DNA of 64,000 bases from Sphagnum compactum (taxonomy: Eukaryota > Bryophyta > Sphagnopsida > Sphagnales), in NCBI GenBank assembly GCA_965153455.1, contig OZ234503.1, positions 7,656,157-7,720,156 of the forward strand, in the 5' to 3' direction. Both the position numbers and the translations under genes were made by a program. Below are positions 36,526 to 46,525 of this stretch, piece by piece. A model generated the notes under the pieces. That model saw only the letters and a list, made by a program, of their open reading frames with translations. It did not search any database and was not told the DNA's origin. Numbering within the stretch: position 1 is the stretch's first letter; every line of letters begins with the position of its first letter.

Positions 36526-37988
36526 AAAGCACCACCCACCAGAGTGATAGAAAGACTTGCTCTGACTTTTTAACCATAATCAAGGGAATAGTATCCACCT
36601 TATTTTTTCCTTGGCTGTTTGGCAAGTGTTCCATTTTTCTAAACACCTCCATTCATTTTCATTTTCTTCCCATGATCCTCAGTGGGTACTAATGGAAAAA
36701 TAAAATAAAATAAAACACTAAGATAAAAATTAGAGCGGGCCCTTAATGAAGTCCATGGCCAGGGGCTTTACCCTACACACAAAGTGCCAGTTGGCTGTTT
36801 AATGAAATTGGCTCATGCTGACCCAGCAGGGTGCCTCCGTGATGTCTGAACTGCCAGGTGGTAGCAAAACTTTTCAAGAGTGATGAAAAGATAGGACAAA
36901 AATTATGGCAAAACTCTCTCTCTATTTTCACGTCCTCTTTCAATCCGGGGCATCATCATGACAATGCACCGTAAGTAAATTAAGAGAAACTCGCATTGGG
37001 CCAACCAGGCAAAAGAGGTCACATGAACAGATCCAGCGTTTTTTTTACTGGCGAAAATTCGACAAAAAGAGAATAATTTTATTTTTTTGGAAAAAGAAGT
37101 GATTTTAGGAGGTTTTCAGTGGCCAGAAGTGAGAAAAAAAGAAAAAGAATCATTAGTATATTTGGTTTTCATTGTGTAGCCCAACATATAGAAGGATGGT
37201 TAAATAATTGTGCTTTATTTCTCGTTTATAGCCAGAGTTGGCATCTTTTAAGTCAGTTTTTCTACACTTTCCCATGGATGATCACCACTTTGACTCCAAA
37301 CGAAAATTCAGGGAAAAAAAGAAAAAAAAACATTGGGACTCGGAACACGCACCATGGCGACCTTCATCAATCATAGGCCCACTTTCCACCCCTTGACTGG
37401 CTGGTAAATAAGTTCCCAGGAACCTGCCGACGAAAGAGCTGATAGATGGTCACTGGTCAGTTCAAAGAATTTTGAACCATGTTCAAGTAATTGTACAGCT
37501 GCATTGTGGGGATAAGTGCCGTTCAATTTCTTGCCTACAGCAGGTCCCTTGGAAGGAAGGGCGGCCCTGATTAAGTTGATACAAGAATCCGCCACCGCCG
37601 ACGTTCAGTTACGAAGGAAAGCGTCATGAGTATATACATATATATTTCTTTCCTTTTCATGCACACCAACTAATTCTTATTTTCTAAGACAGTGAGAATC
37701 GACTGTAAATCTCAACGAACTTGCCGTTAATGGTAGCCTTTGACATTCATAGCGAACTGACTTACTTGTATAATTTAATCCCAATTGATGCGCAGGAGAA
37801 AACTTGGATCGAGGAGTGATGGGTAGTTACGCATCGATTTGGACACAGTCGGCGGCAGGATGTTTAATCGCCGTTGGAACCCTGGTGGTCAAACCAAAAG
37901 CGCATCTGTGCAGGGTGCTGCAGGATTACGCGGTCTCGTGGTGGAGGATATAAAAGACTTGACAGCGACAGCCTCGGACAAATTCAGG

Positions 37989-37999
37989 CTATATATAAA
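37989..37999 (+). promoter_or_regulatory. TATA box of peptide gene A
   Basis: CTATATATAAA fits the plant TATA consensus and is kept at the same place in all three units. It predicts a transcription start near 38020 and a leader of roughly 290 nt. Confidence 0.6.
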
Positions 38000-38144
38000 C
38001 ACCGGATCAGTCGACTCTGGTGTGCATAATTCACGATTGTCGAAGTTGCAAACATTGAGTCATAACCATCACAGTACAGTTTGGGATTTCTGATCACAGG
38101 TCGCAGGGATGAAGTTTCAAGTGATTAGAGAGTAAGACTGGTCG

Positions 38145-38183
38145 ATGAATCATCGCGGCGTCTTAGACACCCAGAAGTTATAG
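38145..38183 (+). CDS. Conserved upstream ORF in leader of gene A (MNHRGVLDTQKL)
   Basis: A 12-codon ORF lies between the predicted transcription start and the main start at 38311. Equivalent ORFs in units B and C encode MNHRAFLDIQN and MNHRGILDTQN. Start, frame and stop region are kept. A second leader ORF (38109-38135, MKFQVIRE) is found only in unit A. It may tune translation of the precursor. Conservation could also simply reflect shared ancestry, because the whole leader is similar. Confidence 0.4.
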   Translation: MNHRGVLDTQKL

Positions 38184-38310
38184 AGACCTTCACGCCGTTG
38201 CAAAACCAGATAAGTCATACTAGAAAAGCAGCTTCTCATTCCTCCGAAAATCGCCAATCACATCACTACTACTAGCCGATCGCTACATTTATAAGGAAAC
38301 AAGTACCCGC

Positions 38311-38826
38311 ATGATAGCACCAGTAATCATGGCACCAAGTACGCTCCGCATCCAAATGAAGGGAACAGTTTGTTTTATGATCATGGTTGTGATATTGTTA
38401 GACGGAGCACACCTCCAGACCGCTACTGCGGTCAGGTTTCGGGTACCAGGAAGCGTTGACGTTAATCCTAGCAGCAGCCAGCTTTCGAATTCCGAAAAGG
38501 CAGGAGAAGACGACGCGTCTGTGGTGGTCAGTACTACGGTCGACACTGCTGTAGTCGAACCCGCTGATTTCATCGCCATGTTCACAGACTCCAAACAAGC
38601 TACTGAAGGTCCAGCAGGTTCTTATAATCACTTTAATTCGTGGAGACTTGGAGACGCATCGCCACCTCCACCAGCTAGCAACGTAGAAATCATAAGAAAA
38701 ATCAACGAGCCAGAGGAGTCCTCCCCTACCGTCCTGCACCAACAAACTTTCAAATTCCACGCTCAAAGGGCAGACAAAGGAAGTGGTGCACCGAGTGGTC
38801 CAGGAGGCAATCCTGGTGGCAACTAG
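38311..38826 (+). CDS. Secreted-peptide precursor A (SGP-type C-terminus)
   Basis: Intronless 171-aa ORF. The N-terminus has a hydrophobic core (about residues 18-30, VCFMIMVVILL) and a small-residue TATA segment near residue 40, as expected of a signal peptide. A variable Ser/Val-rich middle follows. Conserved boxes are then FIAMFTDS, GSYNHFNSW, PPPPASNVE, EPEESS and FKFHAQRADKG. The C-terminus is GSGAPSGPGGNPGGN. Paralogues at 43202 and 46526 keep the frame with indels in multiples of three, which argues for coding constraint. The C-terminal Ser-Gly-Pro/Gly-rich end resembles mature PIP (SGPS...GxGH), CEP (PxxPGxSPGxGH) and CLE (VPSGPNP) hormones but matches none exactly. The precursor is longer than usual for those families. 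Met7 is an alternative start. Function as an apoplastic signal is inferred. Confidence 0.7.
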   Translation: MIAPVIMAPSTLRIQMKGTVCFMIMVVILLDGAHLQTATAVRFRVPGSVDVNPSSSQLSNSEKAGEDDASVVVSTTVDTAVVEPADFIAMFTDSKQATEGPAGSYNHFNSWRLGDASPPPPASNVEIIRKINEPEESSPTVLHQQTFKFHAQRADKGSGAPSGPGGNPGGN

Positions 38827-39243
38827 CAAGCAATATTTCCTAGCTACAAACCACGATCACCGGCGATACCACAGCTGGTCAAATCTGACTGGAATTCGAA
38901 TATTGCCTTCAAAACAGAGCCGGGTCAAATTAGCCTGTTGTAACTTTGGCTGCAAACTCGCAGATCACGTGGCACCCAAGTTCAAGTCCAGATGAAGCTG
39001 ACTTGAAGGAAAAAAATAGTGGCTAGATTAATCGATCGACTAGCGATGAACTTCAGTCGATATTCCATTGATTTTGTTCCTGTCGAAGGTCTAACGCATC
39101 AGCAACTGTACCACGCGTACACTAGAAAATTGAAGCAAATTGATCAGTGCACTAATCAGAATGTCAAAGATTTAACAACCTGTAGTGGAACACCCTGCAA
39201 GGGGTGCACACAGAGAATCACAAAAAACTTTTTTGGCTTCCTG

Positions 39244-39460
39244 TAGGGAAAAGAATTGAAACCTCTACCGACGTTGAATTAACAAAACAGAGGGAAGACT
39301 CTCCAAGAGAATTGTGGGACCAATATTTCAATCTTTTATTCTAATCTTCCCAATGTGAAATAAGGGGATCTTTGTATATTCCCTTTGTCAAATAAACAAT
39401 TTCATGTTTGCATTAAGTAAAATTCAAGTTTTCTTTGACAGTCTGACAAGGAATCCTAAA
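39244..39460 (+). repeat. Dispersed repeat R, copy 1
   Basis: GGGAAAAGAAT...CTCTACC...TATTTCAATSTTTTATTCTAAT and CATGTTTGCAT...AAATTCAAGTTTTC recur in order at 41527-41750. The repeat sits just after gene A in unit A but upstream of gene B in unit B, so it was inserted or rearranged separately from the gene duplication. Confidence 0.75.
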
Positions 39461-39861
39461 TGTTTTTTGTTGTGAATGAATACAGATTAAAACACTAACG
39501 CTTTTGACAAGAAGGGCCACCAAAGCTTGGTTTTTCACGTTTTAGTTTCAAACAAGTTTTAAGTTTTATGACAACAGTGTAATCAATGCTTGGTTTTTCA
39601 TGTTTTAATTTCAAACAACTTTTAATTTTCAACAAGTTCCAAACAAGTTGACGTTATGAATTTGAAGAATCTAGTTTCCAAGTGCTTGCATGTTGTAGAA
39701 GCTCCTGTTATAGAATGTAGCATACAAATGATTTTGTGAGCTGGTATTGTTGGCACACATACAAAATTTCTAGCTACACCTACTACCGTGATGGCTAGGA
39801 TTTTTGAGGAACTACCTTCTGTTCCTTTATGTCTTTAAGTTAGAGCAACCTGCTACCATCG

Positions 39862-40150
39862 GAAGGATCCACAGTCGTCGGAAGAACAGTTGATGGCTCA
39901 GCCGAGCTGGTGCCTGTACATCACAGTTGTCTACAACCCGGTAGTCCAGAGCTGAAACTGTTCACATGTTGAATGCACAACCTGTGGAATGTTTCAGCTT
40001 ACAGCAATGGCCTTTTCGTCTGGGAACTCTTTTGTATGGATTCGCTTGGGCTGTATTAATGACAACCCTATCTTGTTGCTGCAGGAGGAGGACTTTCAAG
40101 GTCCTCCCCCTCCCCGAATGACAGCACCAGGAAAAAGAGCAGCCTCTGTG
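39862..40150 (+). repeat. Dispersed repeat P, copy 2
   Basis: Second copy of the ~290-bp sequence at 8660-8950, lying at the junction between tandem units A and B. Similarity is high across the whole block in the same orientation, including ACAACCCTATCTTGTTGCTG and GGAGGAGGACTTTCAA. Its position at a unit junction makes it a candidate breakpoint or seed for the duplication. Confidence 0.8.
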
Positions 40151-41194
40151 ATTTCATTTGTGCATTGGATACCCCCCACTTTTGTTTCCAAGGTTATGCC
40201 ACCCATTGTTTGGATTTGCTGTTTGAAGATTGATGCAAAAAAAGTATAGTCAAAACAAATCTTTCTTAAGGTGAGGCTCATTGGTTTATAGATCTAGATC
40301 CACACTTGCCATTGTTTGTTAATTTGATAAGGTGTATTCTGCAACAAATTTGTCATGATCTCTTGTCTCAGGAAGGTGACATGCTCAAACAATCCTTCAG
40401 GCAGATTGGATAGCATGCCCAGCAACATTGGAGCATTTAGTTATTTGTGAATTGGAAAATTTACTTATTTGTGCCAAATATGTCGAGATGAGGTTGAGCT
40501 CTTTGTATGCAGAAGATGTGGTGTATATTCACCTGAATTTTGGCAGTTATCACGAGGCATAGATCCTCATACACTAATGCTGGATTCTCATAATATTGTC
40601 ACCCACCGATTATTTCTAGGATAGCCATCTAAATATTTATGGCTCATGTAAGAATAACATTGACTCTTGCACGTCGACCCACTATTCTAAATAACCCCAT
40701 TGTGTTACTCCCTGGACAGACAAAGCACCACTTAAATCAGAGTGATGTAAAGACTTGCTCTCATCCTTTAAAGCTTAATTGAACAGCACATAGTACTGAC
40801 TTTAGTTTTTCCTCCGCTGATGGGCAAGGGTTCCATTTTTCAAAACACCCCCCCCCCCCCCGCCCCCCCCAATTTATTTCCATTTTCTTCCCATGATGCC
40901 TGGTGGGTACTACCTAATGGAACAAAAAATTAAAAAAAATGATCTGAGCAGTTCTTGGAAAAATCTGGCTGCCTTGGGCTTTACCTTACACAAAGTGCTC
41001 CTTGGCTGTTTAAGGGAACTGGCTCAGATTTTAGCCATTGTGCTGCCTAAGTGCTCCCTGAACTTCCAGGTGCTAGTAAAACACAAAAGGTAGAAATTCT
41101 GGAAAGTGATGAAAAGAAAGGAAAAAAATAAAATGGAAGAACTCTCTCACTATTTTCATATCCTCTTTGATGGCGTCATCATGGCAATGCACCT

Positions 41195-41500
41195 AATAGC
41201 ATCTCCTGCTGTGCTCAGTATGTGAGCGTGCAAAAATATTTCTCACATCGAAGTTTATGTAGCCTATTTACTTCTTTCCAACCCTACCCAATTAAAATTG
41301 GAACTGCAAATAAGGGGGAGACTGCCAGAAAACAAAAATTGGGACTGCAAATATGTGACAAATAGGGGGGAGCAAATTGGACCAATCATTATGATTGGCT
41401 GATTAGAAACAAGGAGCAACAGTCAGATCATATTTATTGCACTCTTCTCAGCTTGGAGGTAGGCTTTGCTGTGCCCTCAGCAAACTGTGCAAAAATGCTG
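41195..41500 (-). mobile_element. MITE relic M1
   Basis: Starts ATAGCATCTCCTGCTGTGCTCAGTATGTGA and contains GACCAATCATTATGATTGGC and CAGATCATATTTATTGCACTC. These match, in reverse, the MITE with two visible ends at 51853-52237. The far end is truncated. Confidence 0.55.
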
Positions 41501-41526
41501 GGCCAAAACCATATAACAAATCCTTT

Positions 41527-41750
41527 AGGGAAAAGAATGGAAAACTCTACCAAATTGAAGTCGACAAAACATAGGGAAAACCCTCCAAGGGAATTTCGGG
41601 AACAGTATTTCAATGTTTTATTCTAATTTTCCCATTTGAAATAGGGGGATGATCTTTGTATTTTCCCATTGTCAAACAAACTATTTCATGTTTGCATAGG
41701 GGAAATTCAAGTTTTCCTTGATGGTCCCATAAGGAATCCCAAAAAGGTTT
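41527..41750 (+). repeat. Dispersed repeat R, copy 2
   Basis: Matches 39244-39460: GGGAAAAGAATGGAAAACTCTACC, TATTTCAATGTTTTATTCTAAT, CATGTTTGCATAGG and AATTCAAGTTTTCC in the same order. It is non-coding. Confidence 0.75.
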
Positions 41751-41916
41751 GTTGTGCATTTTGCTGAGCCAAACTTTTCCCCTTCCAATTTTCATTAGCA
41801 AGGTCACATATTGAGCAGATGTGGACTTGCTCGAAGTCAATTAAGACAAACTTGTATCGGGAAAATCAGGCAAAAGAGGTCACATGAACGTGAGATCACA
41901 CACCATGACTCTTACA

Positions 41917-42245
41917 ACATCTCCAGAGGTGCTCAGTATGTGACGTTTCAAAGATATTTTCCCATTCAAGTTTAGTTATTTACTTTTTTGCAACTCCACG
42001 GATAAGAATGAAACCGGGTCAGCAAATGGGTAGTGGACTACTAACAGCAAGCCACCTGGACCAATCATTATGATGGGCCAAGTAGAAAAACAGAAGTCAG
42101 ATCATAGTGATTACACTCTCTTCTGCAAGTGCACACCCTTGCTATGCCTCTTATGCACTGCAAACTATGCAGCTAAGTCAAAACCATTTTCCTGAGCCAA
42201 ACCTGCATATTTTGACTTTTCTTCATCTAATTTGACTGTGCGCGG
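41917..42245 (-). mobile_element. MITE relic M2
   Basis: Starts ACATCTCCAGAGGTGCTCAGTATGTGAC, nearly identical to the terminal repeat of the element at 51853-52237. It continues through GGACCAATCATTATGATGGG, CAGAAGTCAGATCATA and CCTGAGCCAAACCTGCATAT. It is cut off before its second terminal repeat, where the conserved promoter block of gene B begins. Confidence 0.65.
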
Positions 42246-42863
42246 AACCTGTCTACGAAAGAGCTGGTCACTAGTCACTTCAAAGGATTTTGAACCGTGT
42301 GCATGAGAAATAGTTGTACACCGGTGGAGACTACTGCACCATACCTTTCAAGATCTTGCCTGCTTACAGCAGGTCACTCGGAACGAAGGAATTAGACGGA
42401 CCGTCCCCGACTAAATTGGTACAAGAATCCGCGAGAGACGGTCAATTACGAAAGAAAGCGTGATGAGTGTATATATAGGAAAGAAAGCGTCATGCATACA
42501 TTAACGTATATATGTATCTTTCCTTGGCTTGCACACCAACTACTTGATTAATCTCTATGACCACGACGATCGACTACTAATCTCAACGAACTTGCCGCTA
42601 ATGGTAGCCTTTGACATTCATAGCCAACTGACTAAGTTGTGCAATTTAATCCGATTTGATGCCCAGGAGAAGACTTGGAAGTTGGAGGCGTCCTGGGTAA
42701 TTACGGATCGATTTGGATGCAGTCGGCGGCACTAACCACCGGCGGGAACCCTGGTGGTCAAACTAAAAGCGTATCAGTCCAGTAGCTAAGGTGCTGCAGG
42801 ATCACGCGGTGTTGTGGTGGGGAACACAAGACCTGACAGCGACAGCCTCGGACAGATTCAGGC

Positions 42864-42875
42864 TTTATATATGAA
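42864..42875 (+). promoter_or_regulatory. TATA box of peptide gene B
   Basis: TTTATATATGAA stands at the position of the TATA boxes of units A and C, preceded by the same CTCGGACAGATTCAGG-type sequence. It predicts a start near 42895. Confidence 0.5.
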
Positions 42876-43032
42876 CACCGAACCAGTCGACTCTATAGTG
42901 CGTAATTCGCCATTGTCGAGGTTGAAACCATTGATCCTAAACCATCACATAGTTAGTATTTGGGCGCTCAACGGATCTCTGATCACAGGTGGTCGCAGGG
43001 AGGAAGTGATTACAGAGTAAGATCACTGGTCG

Positions 43033-43068
43033 ATGAATCATCGCGCCTTCTTAGACATCCAGAACTAG
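43033..43068 (+). CDS. Conserved upstream ORF in leader of gene B (MNHRAFLDIQN)
   Basis: An 11-codon ORF in the leader, 134 nt before the main start. Its frame, start and stop are kept in units A and C. A regulatory role is possible but unproven. Confidence 0.4.
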   Translation: MNHRAFLDIQN

Positions 43069-43201
43069 CTGAGACCTTCAAGCCGTTGCATTAGATACAG
43101 ATCTAGAAACGAAGATTCTACTCCTTCCTCCGAAAATCGCCAGCTCCATCACGATTCGCTACTAGTCGCAAATTTTTTATAACCTGGAAACAGGTACCCG
43201 C

Positions 43202-43741
43202 ATGCTAGCAGCACCAGTAATCATGGCACCCGCGAGAACGCTCAGCATCCAAATGATGGGAACAATTTGTTTAATGATCGTGGCTATAATATTGTTCGAC
43301 GGAGCACACCTCCAGACCGCCACTGCGATCAGGTTACGGGTACCAGGAACCGTCGACGTTAATCCAAGCAGCAGCCAGCTTTCGAGTTCTCAAAAAGCAG
43401 TAGACGTTGACTCGTCCATAGTCGTCAGTGCTACTACGGTCGTCGATGCTGTAGTCGAACCCGCCGAACCCGCAGCTGATTTGATCGCCATGTTCACAGA
43501 CTCCAAACAAGCTACTAAAGCTGCAACTGCAGGTTCTTATAATCACTTGAATTCTTGGAGATTGGGAGCCGCATCGCCTCCACCTCCAGCTAGCAACGTT
43601 GAAACGATGAGAAAAATCAGCGAGCCTGAGGAGTCCTCGGCTACTGTCCTGCACCGAAAACCTTTCAGATTCCACGCTCAAAGGGCAGACAAAGGAAGTC
43701 CTGTACCGAGTGGTCCAGGCGGCAATCCTGGTGGCCACTAG
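43202..43741 (+). CDS. Secreted-peptide precursor B (SGP-type C-terminus)
   Basis: Intronless 179-aa paralogue of the genes at 38311 and 46526. The hydrophobic N-terminal core (ICLMIVAIILF) and the following ATA site indicate a signal peptide. The conserved boxes DLIAMFTDSKQA, GSYNHLNSW, PPPPASNVE, EPEESSATVLH and FRFHAQRADKG are all present. The C-terminus is GSPVPSGPGGNPGGH and is the only copy ending in His, the residue that ends PIP and CEP peptides. The variable middle has in-frame length changes (for example an extra EPA). This pattern of a variable middle with a constant end is typical of hormone prepropeptides. No stop or frameshift is seen. Receptor and role are unknown. Confidence 0.72.
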   Translation: MLAAPVIMAPARTLSIQMMGTICLMIVAIILFDGAHLQTATAIRLRVPGTVDVNPSSSQLSSSQKAVDVDSSIVVSATTVVDAVVEPAEPAADLIAMFTDSKQATKAATAGSYNHLNSWRLGAASPPPPASNVETMRKISEPEESSATVLHRKPFRFHAQRADKGSPVPSGPGGNPGGH

Positions 43742-44754
43742 CACGCAATTCCTAGTCACAATTTACCCGATTCACTTGCAATCCCACAGTTGATCAAATC
43801 CGACTGTGATTCGAATACTGCCTTCAAAACAGCGCCGGCACGTCAAAGCCCGTAGTAGCCTGGGTTGCAAACTCTCAGATCATGTGGCACCCAAGTTCAT
43901 GAGAAGTAGTTGTAGGGTGAGGAAAATTAGATAATTAGAACATTAGATCCTTTACATCCCCTTGCTTTTTAATTTGGGTAAGGTGTATTCTGCAGCAAAT
44001 TTTGTCATCATCTCTTGTCTGAAACCATGTCATTCAGGCAGATTGGATAGCAGACCCAGCAACATTGGAGTATTTACTTATTTGTGCGAACTACATTAAT
44101 ACACGTTTGAGTTCTAATTTGCATGCAGAAGATTTTGTATATATTAACCTCAATGTTGGCAGTTATCACCAGGCATAGATCCTCATACACTATGCTGAAT
44201 TCTCACAATAAAAGCCACCCACTGATCATTTCTGTCCTTGCCATCTAAATATTTAGGGTTCATGTGTGAATAACATTGAGTCTTGCACGACACCCACTAT
44301 TGTAATGGGTTACTCGCTAGACAGACAAAGCACCACCTACCATAGCGATGGAAAGACCTGCTCTGAGGTTTTTAGTGTAATTGGAGCACATAGTACCCAC
44401 CTTATTTTTCCCTCTTCTATTTGGCGTGTTCCATTTTCCAAAACACCCCCCTTTTAAAAATTCTCTTCTTGTGATACCCGGTGGGTAGTAAGGGAAAACA
44501 ATAGAACTCAATTATCAGGGCAGGTCTTCGATAAAGCGGGCTTTACCATAAACAAAGTGCCAGTTGGCTGTTCAAGGAAACTGGGTCATGTTTAGCTATC
44601 ATGGTGCCTGCGTGCTGGTGGTAGTAATAATATGAAGGTACAAATTGTGGTAAGTGATGAAAAGATAGTGGAAAAAAAATATGGATGAGCTCTTACTATT
44701 TTCATGTCCTCTTTCAATAGACAGCGTCATCATGGCAAAGCACCCAGAGCATAA

Positions 44755-45420
44755 ACCAGAGATCCTCATTATGTGGCGCTGCAAAGTATTTCGCACATCC
44801 AAGTTTAATTTTTAAAGAAAATTCTAACCCACCTTGTGGTGAATTTTTGCCATTTTGTTTTGGAAGAAAATCTTGGAGCAACATGGTCAAGGGAACTTGT
44901 TGGAATATTTTCAAAAAACTCACCACATTTTGAGGAAGAAAGTTATGCAATTTGGAAGAATTGGACAGATTTCCATCTTTTGTCTTTTGAAATCGCCATA
45001 TTTAACTAATGCATTCTAGTTGTTCGCAAGTAATACGATTCTTAGATTTTCTACTTTTCTATTTGTCTTGTAGCCACATTGGGTTAAATACTCTGGTGAC
45101 TCATAGCCACTTTAGGAGCCACATCAGAAAATTGAAAAATAAATAAGTGACACAGCCCACAAAACTAAAACTGGGATTGCAAATAGGTCACAGACTACTA
45201 ATGACAAAACTACCTAGACCAATCATTATGAATGGCCATTCAGAAACTGGGACCAGAAGTCAGATCATATTCATTACACTCGTCTGGCAAGTGTTATACT
45301 TCCTGTGCCTTTTACCCGGCTCAGCAAACTGTGTAGAAATCTTCCGTCGAAACCATTGCACGCTGAGCCAAACCTACATATTTTGACTTTTCTTAATCCA
45401 ATTTTTAATTTACAGGTTCA
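44755..45420 (-). mobile_element. MITE relic M3
   Basis: Contains AGATCCTCATTATGTGGCGCTGCAAAG at one side and GACCAATCATTATGAATGGCC, CAGAAGTCAGATCATATTCATTACACTC and GAGCCAAACCTACATATTTTGACTTTTC at the other. These match the MITE at 51853-52237 in reverse. About 350 bp of other sequence interrupts it. Confidence 0.5.
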
Positions 45421-46203
45421 CATGCTGAGCACTGGTGGAATTGGTCCAGGAAAATTAAGACAAACTTTCATTGGGCGAGCAGGTCATATGAACGTCTGAT
45501 CACAAACCATGACGCTTACCCACACAGAGAGCACACGCACACTAGGTATTGTGTAATGGGCGACCTTCATTAATCATAGACCCTCTTTCCACCCCTTGAC
45601 CGCCTGGTAAGCTCCCAGGAACCTGCTTGCAAAAGAGCTCGTCACTGGTCAGTTCAAACGATTTTGAACCGTGCAGGGCAAGTATTTGTACACCATGGTG
45701 GGAACCACTGCACCATCCTGTTCAAGATCTTGCCTATGTACAGCAGGTCTTTTGGAAGGAAGGAATTAGACCGGCCCGGCCCCGACTAAATTGATACAAG
45801 AATCCGCGACCCACGTTCGGTTACGAATGAGAGCATCATGAATCAATATCAATATATATATATATGTATATATAATGTCTTGCACACCAACTACTTAATT
45901 ATTCTCTATGACCGTGAGGACCGACTATTAATCTCAACGAACTTGCCGCCAATGGTAGCTTTGACATTCATAGCGAACTGACTAGCTTGTGTAATTTAAT
46001 CCGATTTGATGCCCACGCAAAGCCTTGGAAGTTGGAGGCATCCTTGGTAGTTACGCATCGATTTGGACGCAGTCGGTGGCATTAATCTTCGCCAGAACCT
46101 GGGCGGTCAAACTAAAAGCGCATCTGCGCAGGGTGCTGCAGGATCACGCGTCTCGTGGTGGAGTATACAAGACCTGACAGTCACAGCCTCGGACAGATTC
46201 CAC

Positions 46204-46214
46204 CTATATATTAA
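46204..46214 (+). promoter_or_regulatory. TATA box of peptide gene C
   Basis: CTATATATTAA is at the conserved promoter position, preceded by CTCGGACAGATTCCA. It predicts a start near 46235 and a leader of about 290 nt. Confidence 0.55.
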
Positions 46215-46372
46215 CACTGGACAAGCCGACTCTGTAGTGCATAATTATTCACCATTGTCGCAGTTGCAAACATTGATCCATAACCATCACAGGAGTTCAT
46301 ATTTGGCTCAACGGAGAACCTCGGCTCACAGATCGCAAGGAGGAAGTCATTAGAGAGTAAGATCACTAGTCG

Positions 46373-46408
46373 ATGAATCATCGTGGCATCTTAGACACCC
46401 AGAACTAG
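46373..46408 (+). CDS. Conserved upstream ORF in leader of gene C (MNHRGILDTQN)
   Basis: An 11-codon ORF equivalent to those at 38145 and 43033, with the same start context (GTCGATGAATCATCG). It ends 117 nt before the main start codon. Confidence 0.4.
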   Translation: MNHRGILDTQN

Positions 46409-46525
46409 TAGAGAGCCGTTGCAGAACCTGATCTAGAAAAGCAGTTTCTCATTCCTCCGAAAATCGCCAGTCACATCACGATTCACTACTAGTCGCAACA
46501 ATTTCATAAGGCAACAAGTACCCGC

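Larger units (their letters stand above)
36037..39850 (+). repeat. Tandem unit A of the secreted-peptide cluster
   Basis: First of three diverged copies of a ~4-kb unit. Shared blocks with B and C include ACCCACTATTCTAATGGGT...AGACAGAC (about 36179), CTTTACCCTACACACAAAGTG (about 36768), the TCAGTTCAAAGAATTTTGAACC block (about 37460), the promoter, leader and precursor gene. The 3' tail from about 39478 to 39850 (TTGTGAGCTGGTATTGTTGGCACACAT and neighbours) is also found after gene C but is missing after gene B. Unit edges are approximate. Confidence 0.85.
40157..43890 (+). repeat. Tandem unit B of the secreted-peptide cluster
   Basis: Begins with TGTGCATTGGATACC...CCACTTTTGTTTCCAAGGTTATG, shared with unit A near 36040, then a block from about 40318 (AAGGTGTATTCTGCA, CAGGCAGATTGGATAGCA, AGCAACATTGGAG) shared with unit C near 43980. 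It contains a poly-C tract (40848-40870), MITE relics and precursor gene B. The 3' tail present after genes A and C is absent. Confidence 0.85.

Noticed and set aside
37839-38093. ORF beginning MDTVGG upstream of gene A, with a similar one at 46063-46353
   Set aside because: It spans the conserved TATA box, and the equivalent frame is broken in unit B, so the region is promoter rather than protein-coding.
38398-38829. Antisense ORFs over the peptide genes (also 43334-43759 and 46610-47059)
   Set aside because: They occur in all three copies only because they mirror the sense frames. The sense frames carry the signal peptide and conserved C-terminus.
39019-39246. 75-codon ORF downstream of gene A with a few Cys residues
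   Set aside because: The corresponding sequence in unit C is frameshifted and opens differently. Best read as 3' UTR or flank.
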